Shown: positions 1 to 8,934 of the stretch, piece after piece
Layout: every line of letters starts with the position of its first letter
Numbering within the stretch: the stretch's first letter is position 1
Assembly: GCF_007004735.1 (NCBI RefSeq)
Contig: NZ_SSNL01000003.1
Span: 744,001-808,000, forward strand
From: Salinigranum halophilum
GTDB lineage: Archaea > Halobacteriota > Halobacteria > Halobacteriales > Haloferacaceae
DNA: 64,000 bases
Direction of reading: 5' to 3'
Position numbers and translations under genes: made by a program
The notes under the pieces: generated by a model
What the model saw: only the letters and a program-made list of their open reading frames with translations
Database searches by the model: none
Told to the model about the DNA's origin: nothing

Positions 1-894
1 AAGATGCCGTACGTCTTCGTCGGCGCACCGGGTGAGAGTGCGCAAGGAAGCAACGCTGGCGCGGTGTACGCATACCGTGGCAGACCCGGCAATCCGACGG
101 ACTGGAGCCAGCACTGGAAGTTCACCGCGCTCGATGGGAGGCCCGGCGACGAACTCGGGCACGCGCTCGCCGCCGCAGGCGACTTCATCGTCGTCGGCGC
201 GCCGGGGGCTGACGGGAACGTCGGCGTGGCGTACGTCCTCGATTACCGGGGGAAACAGCTCTACCGACTGGTGCCCCGAGACGGTGCGTCGGCCGACCGG
301 TTCGGGACCGCCGTCGCGACCGACGGCCGGTACTTCCTCGTCGGCGCGCCGGGTGCGGGGAACACGGGTGCAGCGTACCTCTTCGACGGTAAGAAGCAGG
401 CCGCGAAGCTCGTCCCGTCCGACGCGGCAGGTGGTGACCGGTTCGGCGCGGCTGTCGCCAGCGGGTGGTACTTCGTCATCGGTGCACCGAACGCGTCGAC
501 GGAGAACGGGAGGACGGGACGCGTCTACGTGTATCGGGACGCGAAACCGACGCCCCTCACGACGCTCGACCCAGAAGACGGTGCGCCCGGCGACCGCTTC
601 GGTGCCGCCGTCGACACCGAGGGCACGTCCATCCTGGTCGGCGAGCCAGGTGGCAGTTCCGGTGGGGGAGGAAACGCCGGTGCGGCCTTCCTGTACACCC
701 TCAAGGGGGACCGAGTCGGGACGTTTACCGCGACCGACGCCGACCAGGGCGATAACCTCGGCACCGCCGTCGCCATGACCGCCAACGAACTCATCGTCGG
801 GAGCCCCGGCGACGACGACGTCGCCGCCAACAGCGGCGCCGCGTACGTCTTCGAGCTGCGGTACGACCCGCTGCTGTCGAAGTTCACCGGCTGA
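1..894 (+). CDS. FG-GAP repeat (integrin-alpha-like) protein, 5' truncated
   Basis: The reading frame is open to the first base, so the gene starts left of the window; the ATG at base 4 is probably internal. The visible part is built of repeats of about 50 residues, each with a VGAPG-type loop, a following GAAY-hydrophobic strand, and a GDxxG-x-AVA segment. This is the FG-GAP/beta-propeller pattern of integrin alpha chains and archaeal surface proteins. About six repeats are visible. The product is probably secreted, but its signal peptide lies outside the window. The function is unknown; adhesion or carbohydrate contact is an inference from the fold. It could be part of a larger multidomain protein. 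Confidence 0.8.
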   Translation, partial: KMPYVFVGAPGESAQGSNAGAVYAYRGRPGNPTDWSQHWKFTALDGRPGDELGHALAAAGDFIVVGAPGADGNVGVAYVLDYRGKQLYRLVPRDGASADRFGTAVATDGRYFLVGAPGAGNTGAAYLFDGKKQAAKLVPSDAAGGDRFGAAVASGWYFVIGAPNASTENGRTGRVYVYRDAKPTPLTTLDPEDGAPGDRFGAAVDTEGTSILVGEPGGSSGGGGNAGAAFLYTLKGDRVGTFTATDADQGDNLGTAVAMTANELIVGSPGDDDVAANSGAAYVFELRYDPLLSKFTG

Positions 895-1086
895 CCCCGT
901 CGGCCGTCTGCATCGAACAACGCGTTCGCGGCCACCGTGAACCCGGGGACAGGTGCGACAGTCACGCTCTCGTGACTGGGTCCGAGTTACCCCGCATTCG
1001 GCGGAGAGTTGGAAGAGAGTGGGCGCGAAGTCGACCCACATCTTGGAAAATGGATATGATTCGACCGCGCCTCGGTCCGGCTGTCG

Positions 1087-1866
1087 ATGACCAGTGATTC
1101 CCGACTCCCGACGTCGCGCAGAGCGTTCCTCGCAGCCACCGGTGCTACCGTCGGTGGCCTCGCCCTCGGTGGAACTGCCCTCGCCCAGCAAGACGGCGGC
1201 AACGGTGCGAACGGCAACGCCGCCCGCACGTATCGCGTCACCGTGACCAACCTCACCCCGTACCAGCCCTTCACCCCGCCCGCCATCGCGCTCCACCGAC
1301 CGAGCGTCGAGGTGTTCCCCGTGGGCGACCCCGCGAGCACGGCCGTCCAGGAGATTGCCGAGAACGGCAACCTCGACCCACTCCTCGACGTCGTCTCTAG
1401 CACGAACGCTATCCGCGGTGCCGCCGTGGGCGACGGCCCGCTCGTTCCCGCGAGCGACCCCGGTGACACCGGCCTCCCGTACGTCGCCGAACTCGAGGTC
1501 GGTGCCGACGCCAGCGCCCGCTACCTCTCGTTCATCTCGATGCTCGTCGCGACGAACGACGGCTTCGTCGGCCTCGACACGGTGCCGCTCCCCGTCGACG
1601 TGAACGGCTCGCTCACCTACTTCGCACAGGGGTACGACGCCGGTACCGAGACCAACACCGAGCAGTTCGCCGACCTGGTCCCGCCCGCACAGGCGCTCAC
1701 GGGTGAGAACCGCGAGGGAATCGACGGCACGGGGACGAGTGACCCGGCCCTCGCGGAGGACGGCGTCATCACGCCCCACCCCGGCATCACCGGTATCGGC
1801 GACGTCCCCGAGGCGTTCGACTGGCCCGAACCCGCGGCCTCGGTCGTCGTCGAACGCATCAGCTAG
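1087..1866 (+). CDS. Tat-exported spondin-domain protein
   Basis: A 259-residue protein. Residues 9-35 form a Tat-type signal (SRRAFLAATGA, then a glycine/alanine-rich hydrophobic stretch) ending near ALAQ. The mature part begins with YRVTVTNLTPYQPFTPP and carries the phrases expected of the spondin N-terminal domain: tolerance of 'hot' P-rich starts, LSFISMLVATNDGF near residue 145, and a late TNTEQFADLVPP. In the family this is a secreted beta-sandwich domain whose role in prokaryotes is unknown. The ATG at 1087 puts the twin-arginine motif close to the N-terminus, which supports the start. No operon partner is evident; the next gene is convergent. It is likely folded before export and released or loosely bound outside the cell. 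Confidence 0.82.
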   Translation: MTSDSRLPTSRRAFLAATGATVGGLALGGTALAQQDGGNGANGNAARTYRVTVTNLTPYQPFTPPAIALHRPSVEVFPVGDPASTAVQEIAENGNLDPLLDVVSSTNAIRGAAVGDGPLVPASDPGDTGLPYVAELEVGADASARYLSFISMLVATNDGFVGLDTVPLPVDVNGSLTYFAQGYDAGTETNTEQFADLVPPAQALTGENREGIDGTGTSDPALAEDGVITPHPGITGIGDVPEAFDWPEPAASVVVERIS

Positions 1867-1980
1867 CGCGTGGGCGACAGCGGTGAGAAACCCGCGACAC
1901 GAACCGAGCAGCACAGGGACGCGAGACCGAGACCGCGTCCGTTTTTCAGGCGCGTTTCAGCGCTTCAGCGGTTCAACGCT

Positions 1981-4900
1981 TCAGCACTCCGACCAGCCGC
2001 AGGACTCACACGTCTTGCAGCCTTCGGAGAAGTACAGCGTCATGTTCCCACACTCGGGACACTCGGGGCTCTCGCCCGCGTCGAGGAGGTCCTGCGTGGC
2101 GTCCTGCGCCGCGTCGGGCGCGCCCTGCATGTCCTCACCCGGAGCCGGGGGTGCGACTGCCGCACCGCCGTCGGTCTCGCTCTGGGTGGCGCGTTCGGTC
2201 TCGCCCTCACGGGCGCGCGCCTCCGCTTCGAGTTCGGAGAGGTTCTTCTGCTGTGGGTACTGCTTGTCGATCTCGCCGTCGAGGTAGCGGCGCATGGCCG
2301 TCCCGATGGCGTCGGGGATGGAGTTGATCTGTTCGCCCTTGTCCCAGGCGACCTTGGGCGACCGGATGCCCTGGAGTTCGCTCGCGATCTCCTCGGGGTC
2401 CACACCGGAGCGCAGCGCCGTCGAGATGGTCTTCGCCAGCGCCTCGGTGAAGGAGGCGGTGAAGCCACCGGAGTTACCGATGTTGGCGAACAGCTCGAAG
2501 GCGTTGCCCCGCTCGTCCTCGTTGATGTTGACGTAGAGCTTCCCGTAACCGGTGTCGATGCGCTGGGTCACGCCGTACAGCACGTCGGGACGCGGCCGTT
2601 TCTTGCCGAGCTTCTGCTCGCTGCCGAGGAGCGACTCGACGTCGGCTTCGAGCTGGGCGCGGACCTCTTCGTTGTCGAGGAAGCCCTCGATGCCGCCGAA
2701 GACCTCCTCGATCTGTCCGACGATGGCCTCCGCAGCCTCCTCGTCGTCGGCGAACTCGGTGTTCTTCGCCCGCGTCGTGAGCACCTGCTTCGAGCGCGTG
2801 CCGTCGCGGTAGACGGTGACGCCCTTCCCGCCGTTGTCGTAGATGTAGCGGTAGACCTCGTCCATGTCCTCGCGGGTGGCCGCGTTGGGGAAGTTGCAGG
2901 TCTTCGAGATGGCCGAGTCCACGCCCTCCTGGCAGGCGCACTGGACGGCCGCGTGGTCTTTCCCACTCAGGTCCGCCGTGACGACGAACAGCTCGCCGAT
3001 GGCGTTCGGGACCGACGAGAGCCCGTCGACGCCGTCGAACTCGTTGCTCTGCATCTGCTCGACGGCCTCTTGCTTGACGCTCTCGACGTCGATGTCGTTC
3101 GCCTCTAACACGCGGAGGAAGTAGTCGTCGAACTCGACGAGCATCTCGTCGCCCTGGACGTCGTCGGAGACGTTCTTGAAGTACGCGACGGAGAAGATGG
3201 GCTCACAGCCACCGGAGGTGTTGCCGATCATCGACGTCGTTCCGGTGGGGGCGATGGTCGTCGTGTTGTGGTTGCGGATGGGGAAGCCGTCGGCCCACTC
3301 CTCGGCGGAGCGCCCGGTGTGGTGTTCGAACCACTCGCGGTACTCGAGAGGGTCGGCGTACTTCGAGTCGGCCCAGTCGTCGAAGCTCCCGCGCGCCTCG
3401 GCGAGTTCGTGGGAGGCCCACTTCGACTCGTGGTTGATGTGTTTCATCAGCTGGCGGGCGACCTCGTTGCCCTCGTCGGAGCCGTACCGGACGCCGAGCT
3501 GGATGTACAGCTGTGCCAGCCCCATCACGCCGAGGCCGATCTTCCGCATCTCGCGGACCTTCTTCTCGATCTTGTCGACCGGGAAGTCCGACATCGTGAC
3601 CACGTTCTCGAGGAATCGGGTCCCGTACTCGATGCGGTGGTCGAACTCCTCGAAGTCGATGGCCGCCTGCAGGAAGGCGTCGACGGCCTCGTCGAGCGAG
3701 TCGTACTCGTCGGCGTGTTCGTCGGACCAGACGCGCCAGTCGGGCGCGTCGAGGTCGGCGACCGTAGATAAGTTAATATGGCCGAGATTACACGCTTCGT
3801 ACTCTTCGAGCGGCTGTTCGCCACAGGGATTTGTAGCTAATATACGATGTTCTGGATGTTTGTCCACATCGAACGAGTGTTCTTTGTTCACCCGCTCGAG
3901 GTAGATGACGCCCGGTTCGCCGTTCTCGTAGGCACCTTCGACCATGTGGTCCCAGAGTTTATCGGCGGGAATCGAGAGGACCTCGCCGACCTCGACGTGC
4001 TCGCCGAGGCCGAACATGTCGTACAGCTCCTTGGTCTCGGGCGTGGCGATGTGCGGCTCCTCGGTCCGGGGGTTGGTGAAGACGAACTCCTCGTCGTTGT
4101 ACAGCGCCTCCATGAAGTCGTCGGTGACGCCGACGGAGATGTTGAAGTTCGAGAGATGGCCCTCGACGGCGTTCCGCAGATGCTTGGGGACGCGACCCTC
4201 CTCGTCGATGAGTTCGCGCGCCTCCTCGAGCGCGTCGGCGAAGGAGGTGTGGGTGAAGTCGTCGGGATCGTTGAGTCGGAGCGAGTGTGCGAGCGAGACG
4301 TCCTTGTTCTTCGCGTGGATGAACTGGATGACGTCGGGGTGTGAGACGCGCATGACGCCCATCTGTGCGCCGCGGCGGGCGCCACCCTGGGCGATGGTCT
4401 CACACATCTGGTCGTACGTCCGCATGAACGTAATTGGACCAGAGGCGATTCCACCTGTCGAGCCGACGGCGTCGCCGTAGGGGCGGAGTCGCCAGAAGGC
4501 ATATCCCATGCCGCCGCCGGACTGGAACACCTCGGCGGCCTCTTTCGCGGTCTGGTGGATGTCGGTGATGTCGTCGTCGGGCGAGTCGACGAAACACGCC
4601 GAGAGCTGCTGGAGTTCGTCGCCCGCGTTCATCAGCGTCGGCGAGTTCGGCATGAACGACAGCGACTCCATCAGCTCCTGGAACTCCTCGCGGTAGCTGA
4701 CGACCGCCGCTCGAACCTCGTCGGGGAGTTCGGGGACGACGGTGTCGTACGCGAACTTGTTGACGTTGTGGACCGAGAGCGTGGTGGTGACGTCGTCGTC
4801 GGCCGTGACGCCCTTCCCGAAGACCTCCGCGGCGAGTTCGTCCCGGCGGGGATGACCGGGCTTCAACTGCGCGGGGGTGACCTCGATGGTCTCGTCGTGC

Positions 4901-5124
4901 TGGTCGGCCGCGTAGACGGCCTCGGCGAGCGCGATGTTCTTCGCGACGCGCGCGAACAGTTCTTCCTGGCTCTCGGTGACGTTCCCGTCGGCGTCCTTGC
5001 GGAGGTAGCGCGCGGGGAGGATGTTGTTGTACGCGTTCGCCGTGAGCCGGTCTTCGAGGGTGTCGCCCTCGGTTCGCTTGATGGGTCGGACGAGTTCGTC
5101 CGCCTCGATATCCGCGTTGCTCAT
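1981..5124 (-). CDS. nrdJ: Adenosylcobalamin-dependent ribonucleotide reductase (class II)
   Basis: A 1047-residue class II ribonucleotide reductase that makes deoxynucleotides using vitamin B12. Visible motifs: LSACFVDSP with the first redox cysteine (Cys177), NPCGEQPL with the active-site Cys434 and Glu436, PTGTTSMIGNTSGGCEP in the substrate-binding barrel, and a C-terminal zinc-ribbon-like segment with CxxC pairs (CPECG, CESCGWSEC) typical of NrdJ. Length fits the family. The ATG at 5124 is preceded by an AGGAGG ribosome site and a TATA element. It stands alone and is divergent from the photolyase. Codons around Cys434 (about 3765-3890) and around 4428-4462 are unusually AT-rich for this gene (see findings). 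No intein is present now. Confidence 0.96.
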   Translation of the reverse strand: MSNADIEADELVRPIKRTEGDTLEDRLTANAYNNILPARYLRKDADGNVTESQEELFARVAKNIALAEAVYAADQHDETIEVTPAQLKPGHPRRDELAAEVFGKGVTADDDVTTTLSVHNVNKFAYDTVVPELPDEVRAAVVSYREEFQELMESLSFMPNSPTLMNAGDELQQLSACFVDSPDDDITDIHQTAKEAAEVFQSGGGMGYAFWRLRPYGDAVGSTGGIASGPITFMRTYDQMCETIAQGGARRGAQMGVMRVSHPDVIQFIHAKNKDVSLAHSLRLNDPDDFTHTSFADALEEARELIDEEGRVPKHLRNAVEGHLSNFNISVGVTDDFMEALYNDEEFVFTNPRTEEPHIATPETKELYDMFGLGEHVEVGEVLSIPADKLWDHMVEGAYENGEPGVIYLERVNKEHSFDVDKHPEHRILATNPCGEQPLEEYEACNLGHINLSTVADLDAPDWRVWSDEHADEYDSLDEAVDAFLQAAIDFEEFDHRIEYGTRFLENVVTMSDFPVDKIEKKVREMRKIGLGVMGLAQLYIQLGVRYGSDEGNEVARQLMKHINHESKWASHELAEARGSFDDWADSKYADPLEYREWFEHHTGRSAEEWADGFPIRNHNTTTIAPTGTTSMIGNTSGGCEPIFSVAYFKNVSDDVQGDEMLVEFDDYFLRVLEANDIDVESVKQEAVEQMQSNEFDGVDGLSSVPNAIGELFVVTADLSGKDHAAVQCACQEGVDSAISKTCNFPNAATREDMDEVYRYIYDNGGKGVTVYRDGTRSKQVLTTRAKNTEFADDEEAAEAIVGQIEEVFGGIEGFLDNEEVRAQLEADVESLLGSEQKLGKKRPRPDVLYGVTQRIDTGYGKLYVNINEDERGNAFELFANIGNSGGFTASFTEALAKTISTALRSGVDPEEIASELQGIRSPKVAWDKGEQINSIPDAIGTAMRRYLDGEIDKQYPQQKNLSELEAEARAREGETERATQSETDGGAAVAPPAPGEDMQGAPDAAQDATQDLLDAGESPECPECGNMTLYFSEGCKTCESCGWSEC

Positions 5125-5133
5125 CTCACTGTG

Positions 5134-5182
5134 CCTCCTGCCCGGAACCGGTGGTCCGAGTCGTCTGTACTGGGTATAGTCC
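5134..5182 (-). promoter_or_regulatory. nrdJ promoter and ribosome binding site
   Basis: Read on the minus strand, a TATA-like GGACTATACC lies at about 5173-5182, which would place transcription start near 5148. An AGGAGG Shine-Dalgarno sits about 10 bases before the nrdJ ATG (5124). A Shine-Dalgarno plus short leader is less common than leaderless starts in this group, and it supports the chosen start codon. Confidence 0.55.
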
Positions 5183-5352
5183 GCTCATTCGTGACGATAT
5201 CTTTGTGGGTGACTGCTGCGGTTAACTCTTGGGACTCCCGTCTACAGCCCCATACCTCTCTGATTCGTTACCGTTTCAGCGTGGACCGCGTTCGCCCGCG
5301 AGTCCGCGACGCCCGTATGAATGGACGGCACCGTCTTAACGGATGCTAAACC

Positions 5353-5376
5353 GGAGTGAAAGTGATTTTTCACTCC
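5353..5376. repeat. Perfect 9-bp inverted repeat between nrdJ and phr
   Basis: GGAGTGAAA is followed after a 6-base spacer by TTTCACTCC. The two arms are exactly complementary. Because both flanking genes point away from it, it is not their terminator; an operator or the site of a small structured RNA is more likely. No regulator can be named from the sequence. Confidence 0.6.
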
Positions 5377-5791
5377 CCAAATCCGGCAGACAGCACTGTA
5401 GTGTGCAGTAGAACGAAGGGGGGGTTCACCACGCGTACAGATTGGGTCTTGACCCCCATCTCGGGCCGTCTGACGACCCCTCGCCCGCGCCCGGATTCGA
5501 TTACATCCGCCGGAATTATTTGAATTTAGTCATGTAATATAGATATCTATTCTGGGGCCTGACGAACGGTCGCGTCGCTCGATTCGCCCCCTGTCGACTC
5601 CCGTCGTTCGTCGGCGGTTCTGTTCGCTGCCGAGGACGTCTCGTATCGCGACACTGTCGTGTCTCCCCCCGGCCACAACGGTCATGCGTCGCGCGTCCCT
5701 CCGCCGACGCAGTGACTCCTCAGGCGTCACCGTCTCGGCGGAAGGCTCGGACGGCGCGGTCGGCTCAGTGCGCTCGGGGAGGGGGCGGACC

Positions 5792-7315
5792 GTGAGTGCC
5801 CCGGACGCCATCGCCTCGCCCTCCGGCGACGGCTGTGTGGTCTGGCACCGCCGACAGCTCCGGACCGCCGACCACCTCGCCGTCGCACGAGCGACCCGCG
5901 AGTACGACGTCGTCTGTCCCCTCTTCGTCTTCGACCCCGCGTTCCACGACGACGGCCTCGCCTGTGACAGCCGGATTCGGTTCCTCCACGAGTGTCTCGC
6001 CGACCTACAACGCGCGTACGACCGACACGGGACGACGCTCGTGTTCGCCCACGACGACCCGCTGTCGACGCTCGAGGCGTTCGTCGCCGCCGGTTGGGAC
6101 GTCGTCGCCACCGCCGACCCGACGGGTCGATACGGACTCCACCGCGACGAGGCGGCGGCCACGCTCGGAGTCGACTTCGTCGCCGACGACGGCATCAAGC
6201 GCGACGGCGACAGCCGCGAGGGCTGGAGCGACCACGCCGAGGCCTACCTGACCGACGAGACGCACTCCCCGGATGCGAGCGCGTTCGGCGACCACGGAGT
6301 GTCGAGCGACGTCACCATCGACGCCATCGAGGCCGAGTACGACGTCTCGCCGTCGAAGTCACGCGTGCCCACCGGTGGACGCGAGGCCGCACTCGACCGC
6401 CTCGAGGCGTTCGTCGCCGACATCGCGACGTATCCCGAATCCATCTCCGCTCCGTCGAAAGCCGAGTCGAAGACGAGTCGGCTCTCGCCGTCTCTCCGCT
6501 TCGGGTGTCTCTCGGTCCGCGAACTCTTCCAGTACGTCGACGACCACGCCGACGACGGCCGCGCCCGCGAACTGTTCGTCTCAAGACTCTACTGGAACCG
6601 CCACTACACCCAGAAACTCGAAGACTGGCCAGGGTGGATGGACCACGCCGTGAACCCGGTGTTCAGGGGATTCAACCGGTCCCGTCACGACTCGGCCCTC
6701 GTCGACGCGTGGAAACAGGGACAGACGGGCTTTCCGATGGTCGACGCGTCGATGCGGTGTCTGCGAGCGACGGGCTGGCTCAACTTCCGGATGCGCGCGA
6801 TGTGTGCCTCGTTCTTCAGCGACATCCTCCACCAGCCCTGGCGCATCGGTGCCGACTACTTCTACTATCATCTCGTCGACGCCGACCCCGCCATCAACTA
6901 CACCCAGTGGCAACAGCAAGCGGGCGTCACGGGCGTGAACGCGATGCGCATCTACAACCCGCGCAAACAGGTCCGCGACAACGACCCCAACGGGACGTTC
7001 GTCCACGAGTGGGTGCCCGAACTCCGCCCCGTCCCGCCCGAGTACCTCGACCGCCCCGAACGGCTTCCACTCCACCTCCAGACGGAGTTCGGCGTCGACG
7101 TCGGCACCGACTATCCCTACCCTCTCGTCGACTACGAGGCCCGGCGCGAGGAGACCACGGACCGCCACCGTGCCCTCGACGACCGCGCGCACGAAGCGCT
7201 GTCCGACCCCGAGATTCGGCGGCGCGCGTCGCTCTCGCGGCGGCGTCGCCGCCGACGGTCCTCCGACGACTCGTCGACCCCGGGTGACCAGACGGACCTC
7301 TCGGAGTTCGGCTGA
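5792..7315 (+). CDS. phr: Deoxyribodipyrimidine photolyase / cryptochrome family
   Basis: A flavoprotein that repairs UV-induced pyrimidine dimers with blue light. From the GTG at 5792 it has 507 residues. The N-terminal alpha/beta antenna domain begins CVVWHRRQLRTADHLAVA. The C-terminal FAD domain shows TGFPMVDASMRCL, TGWLNFRMR, the HQPWRIGADYFYYHLVDADP helix region and a YTQWQQQAGVTG stretch, all standard for class I photolyases. An ATG at 5684 is in frame, but the extra 36 residues are Arg/Ser-rich and not photolyase-like; GGGGAGGGGG just before 5792 can serve as ribosome site. The tail is Arg-rich (SRRRRRRRSS), probably a flexible extension. Whether it is a CPD photolyase or a cryptochrome cannot be settled by eye. 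Confidence 0.92.
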   Translation: MSAPDAIASPSGDGCVVWHRRQLRTADHLAVARATREYDVVCPLFVFDPAFHDDGLACDSRIRFLHECLADLQRAYDRHGTTLVFAHDDPLSTLEAFVAAGWDVVATADPTGRYGLHRDEAAATLGVDFVADDGIKRDGDSREGWSDHAEAYLTDETHSPDASAFGDHGVSSDVTIDAIEAEYDVSPSKSRVPTGGREAALDRLEAFVADIATYPESISAPSKAESKTSRLSPSLRFGCLSVRELFQYVDDHADDGRARELFVSRLYWNRHYTQKLEDWPGWMDHAVNPVFRGFNRSRHDSALVDAWKQGQTGFPMVDASMRCLRATGWLNFRMRAMCASFFSDILHQPWRIGADYFYYHLVDADPAINYTQWQQQAGVTGVNAMRIYNPRKQVRDNDPNGTFVHEWVPELRPVPPEYLDRPERLPLHLQTEFGVDVGTDYPYPLVDYEARREETTDRHRALDDRAHEALSDPEIRRRASLSRRRRRRRSSDDSSTPGDQTDLSEFG

Positions 7316-7378
7316 GGCTCGCGTCGCTCGCTCCCGGTGAGACCGTCAACCACATACCTCCCGACTCCAACGCCTCCC

Positions 7379-7852
7379 ATGAACCTCACTCCGCTCGTGA
7401 CGACGCTGTCGGTGCCGCTGCAGTTCGTCGTCGGTGTCGTCGCAGCCGTGATCGCGACGCGCGTGATGGACGTCGTGATGGCCCGGCTCCCGGAAGGAGA
7501 GACGTCACCGTTCGTCGCCTCGGGCGTCCTCACCGACAGCCGACCCAGTGTCGCGCCCGCCCGCCTCGCGAGTGTCGTCCACTACGTTGCCGGGCTGCTG
7601 ACGGGCCCGCTGTTCGTCTGGGTGCTCCTCGCGAGCCAGGGGCTCCTGGGCGGCCCCTCGCTCGTGGCGACACTCCTCGCCGCGGGCGTGCTGTACCTTC
7701 TGATGGTCGGCTTCTTCGCTGTCGTGGTCCTCCCGCGCTCGCAGATCGCAGGCCAGCGTCTCGGCCCCGTCCGGCGCGACTGGGCACTCTCTGCCGCGGC
7801 GTATCTGCTCGTCCTCGTGCCACTCGTCGCACTGGGCTCGACTCTCGTCTGA
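7379..7852 (+). CDS. Small polytopic membrane protein, unknown function
   Basis: A 157-residue protein with about four membrane segments: residues 9-29, roughly 58-85, 90-112 and 128-155. Short loops carry Arg and Pro. I do not recognise the family. I chose the ATG at 7379; a GTG at 7337 is in frame but would add a Pro/Thr-rich stretch unlike a membrane-protein start. It follows the photolyase on the same strand after 63 bases, so co-transcription is possible but not shown. No catalytic motif is visible. Confidence 0.65.
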   Translation: MNLTPLVTTLSVPLQFVVGVVAAVIATRVMDVVMARLPEGETSPFVASGVLTDSRPSVAPARLASVVHYVAGLLTGPLFVWVLLASQGLLGGPSLVATLLAAGVLYLLMVGFFAVVVLPRSQIAGQRLGPVRRDWALSAAAYLLVLVPLVALGSTLV

Positions 7853-7899
7853 GCCGCCGACGCCCCCAGACTTATGCCGCCGATGACTGAGAGGTGCGT

Positions 7900-8103
7900 A
7901 TGGACCTCGCCACGACACCACTCCAGTTCGGCCTCGCGTCCGGGAACCCGCTCGTCCAACTCCTCGTTTTGATCGCCGCGATCGGCGTCGTCGTCCTCGT
8001 CGGACGCATCGTTCTCAAGGTCGCGTGGCGACTCGTGACTATCGCTGCGGTCGTCATCGGCCTGCTCCTTCTGGCGTCGATGGTCCTGCCGCAGATACTC
8101 TGA
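7900..8103 (+). CDS. Small two-helix membrane protein, hypothetical
   Basis: A 67-residue protein that is almost entirely hydrophobic: segments at about 19-40 (LVQLLVLIAAIGVVVLVGRIV) and 44-65, separated by a short basic turn (LKVAWR). An upstream in-frame GTG at 7894 would add only two residues; the ATG at 7900 is preferred. No family is recognised. It lies 47 bases after the previous membrane protein on the same strand and ends about 115 bases before the 3' end of the convergent trpG. Confidence 0.55.
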   Translation: MDLATTPLQFGLASGNPLVQLLVLIAAIGVVVLVGRIVLKVAWRLVTIAAVVIGLLLLASMVLPQIL

Positions 8104-8217
8104 AACCGTCGGCGCTCCCGACTGCTGTGCTGTATCGAATCGTCTCATCGACACCCACAGCGTGGGCTCCGGTGTGTGTCGAGCGTCCCGCTCGACTCGA
8201 TATCGACTCCGTCCCGC

Positions 8218-8934
8218 TCAGGATTCGACGGTGTCGGTGACGGCCTCCTCGTCGAGCCCGACTCGAGTGAGAAAGTTCCGCACGACGTCGTGTCCCACCG
8301 CGGTGAGCACCGACTCGGGGTGGAACTGCACGCACTCGATGGGGTACTCGCGATGTCTGATTCCCATGACGAGTTCGTGTCCCTCGTGGTCCGTCGTCGC
8401 CGAGACGACGAAGCACTCCGGGACCGCGGTCGCGACGAGCGAGTGGTAGCGGCCGGCGCGGAAGCCCTGGTCGAGCCCCGCGAAGACACCCTCGCCGTCG
8501 TGGTCGACGGGGAAGGCCTTCCCGTGGATGGGTTCGGGCGCGTGTCCGACGGTCCCGCCGTAGGCGTAGACGGCGGCTTCGAGGCCGAGACAGACACCGA
8601 GGGTGGGGACCGTGGGTGAGAGTTCGCGGAGGACGTCGTTCGTCACGCCGACGTCGCGGTCGTTCTTCGGGTGACCCGGGCCGGGGCTGATGACGAGCGC
8701 GTCGGGGTCGGCCGCCTCGACGTCGGCGAGCGACGCCGTGTTCTTGAACACGACAATCTCGGGGGCGGGCTCCTGCTCGGAGAAGTACTCCACGAGGTTG
8801 TACGTGAACGAGTCGAAGTTGTCGACGACGACGAGCGTCATGCTGCCCTCGTCGCCGGGTTCGACGTGTGCACCCGCCTCGCGTAGCCGAGCGAGTCGTT
8901 CGTCTCCAGCGTCGGGAGTCGTCGTCGAACTCAT
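8218..8934 (-). CDS. trpG: Anthranilate synthase glutamine amidotransferase subunit
   Basis: Component II of anthranilate synthase: it releases ammonia from glutamine for TrpE in tryptophan synthesis. 238 residues, including a non-family N-terminal extension of about 31 residues before MTLVVVDNFDSFTYN. The class I amidotransferase landmarks are present: SPGPGHP, the nucleophile Cys115 in GVCLGLE, and the HPES His/Glu pair. The usual CLGHQ reads CLGLE (Leu118, Glu119), which is unusual at the glutamine-binding position. The ATG overlaps the trpE stop (ATGA), typical of translational coupling, and it is the last gene of trpDFEG. An internal ATG at MTLVVVD is an alternative start, but the overlap favours 8934. 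Confidence 0.92.
   Translation of the reverse strand: MSSTTTPDAGDERLARLREAGAHVEPGDEGSMTLVVVDNFDSFTYNLVEYFSEQEPAPEIVVFKNTASLADVEAADPDALVISPGPGHPKNDRDVGVTNDVLRELSPTVPTLGVCLGLEAAVYAYGGTVGHAPEPIHGKAFPVDHDGEGVFAGLDQGFRAGRYHSLVATAVPECFVVSATTDHEGHELVMGIRHREYPIECVQFHPESVLTAVGHDVVRNFLTRVGLDEEAVTDTVES

Larger units (their letters stand above)
5125..5791. other. Divergent nrdJ-phr intergenic region
   Basis: About 670 bases between two divergent genes. I see no convincing gene: the open frames here are shadows without acidic haloarchaeal composition. It holds the nrdJ promoter on one side, a perfect inverted repeat at 5353-5376, a smaller CACT-GT-AGTG palindrome near 5392, and an AT-rich patch (about 5515-5555) that could carry the photolyase promoter, implying a leader of more than 200 bases. 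Confidence 0.5.

Noticed and set aside
1870-3108. Long open frame (412 codons) antisense to nrdJ
   Set aside because: It mirrors the nrdJ codons on the other strand, is leucine/arginine/valine-rich by frame effect, and has no start signal. The nrdJ gene has clear catalytic motifs.
5125-5791. Cobalamin riboswitch upstream of nrdJ
   Set aside because: No B12-box-like conserved core was seen, and the palindrome is too short and simple. Such riboswitches are not expected in haloarchaea.
5530-6198. Minus-strand open frame over the photolyase start
   Set aside because: Shadow of the photolyase; composition is Arg/Ser/Thr-rich and unlike haloarchaeal proteins.
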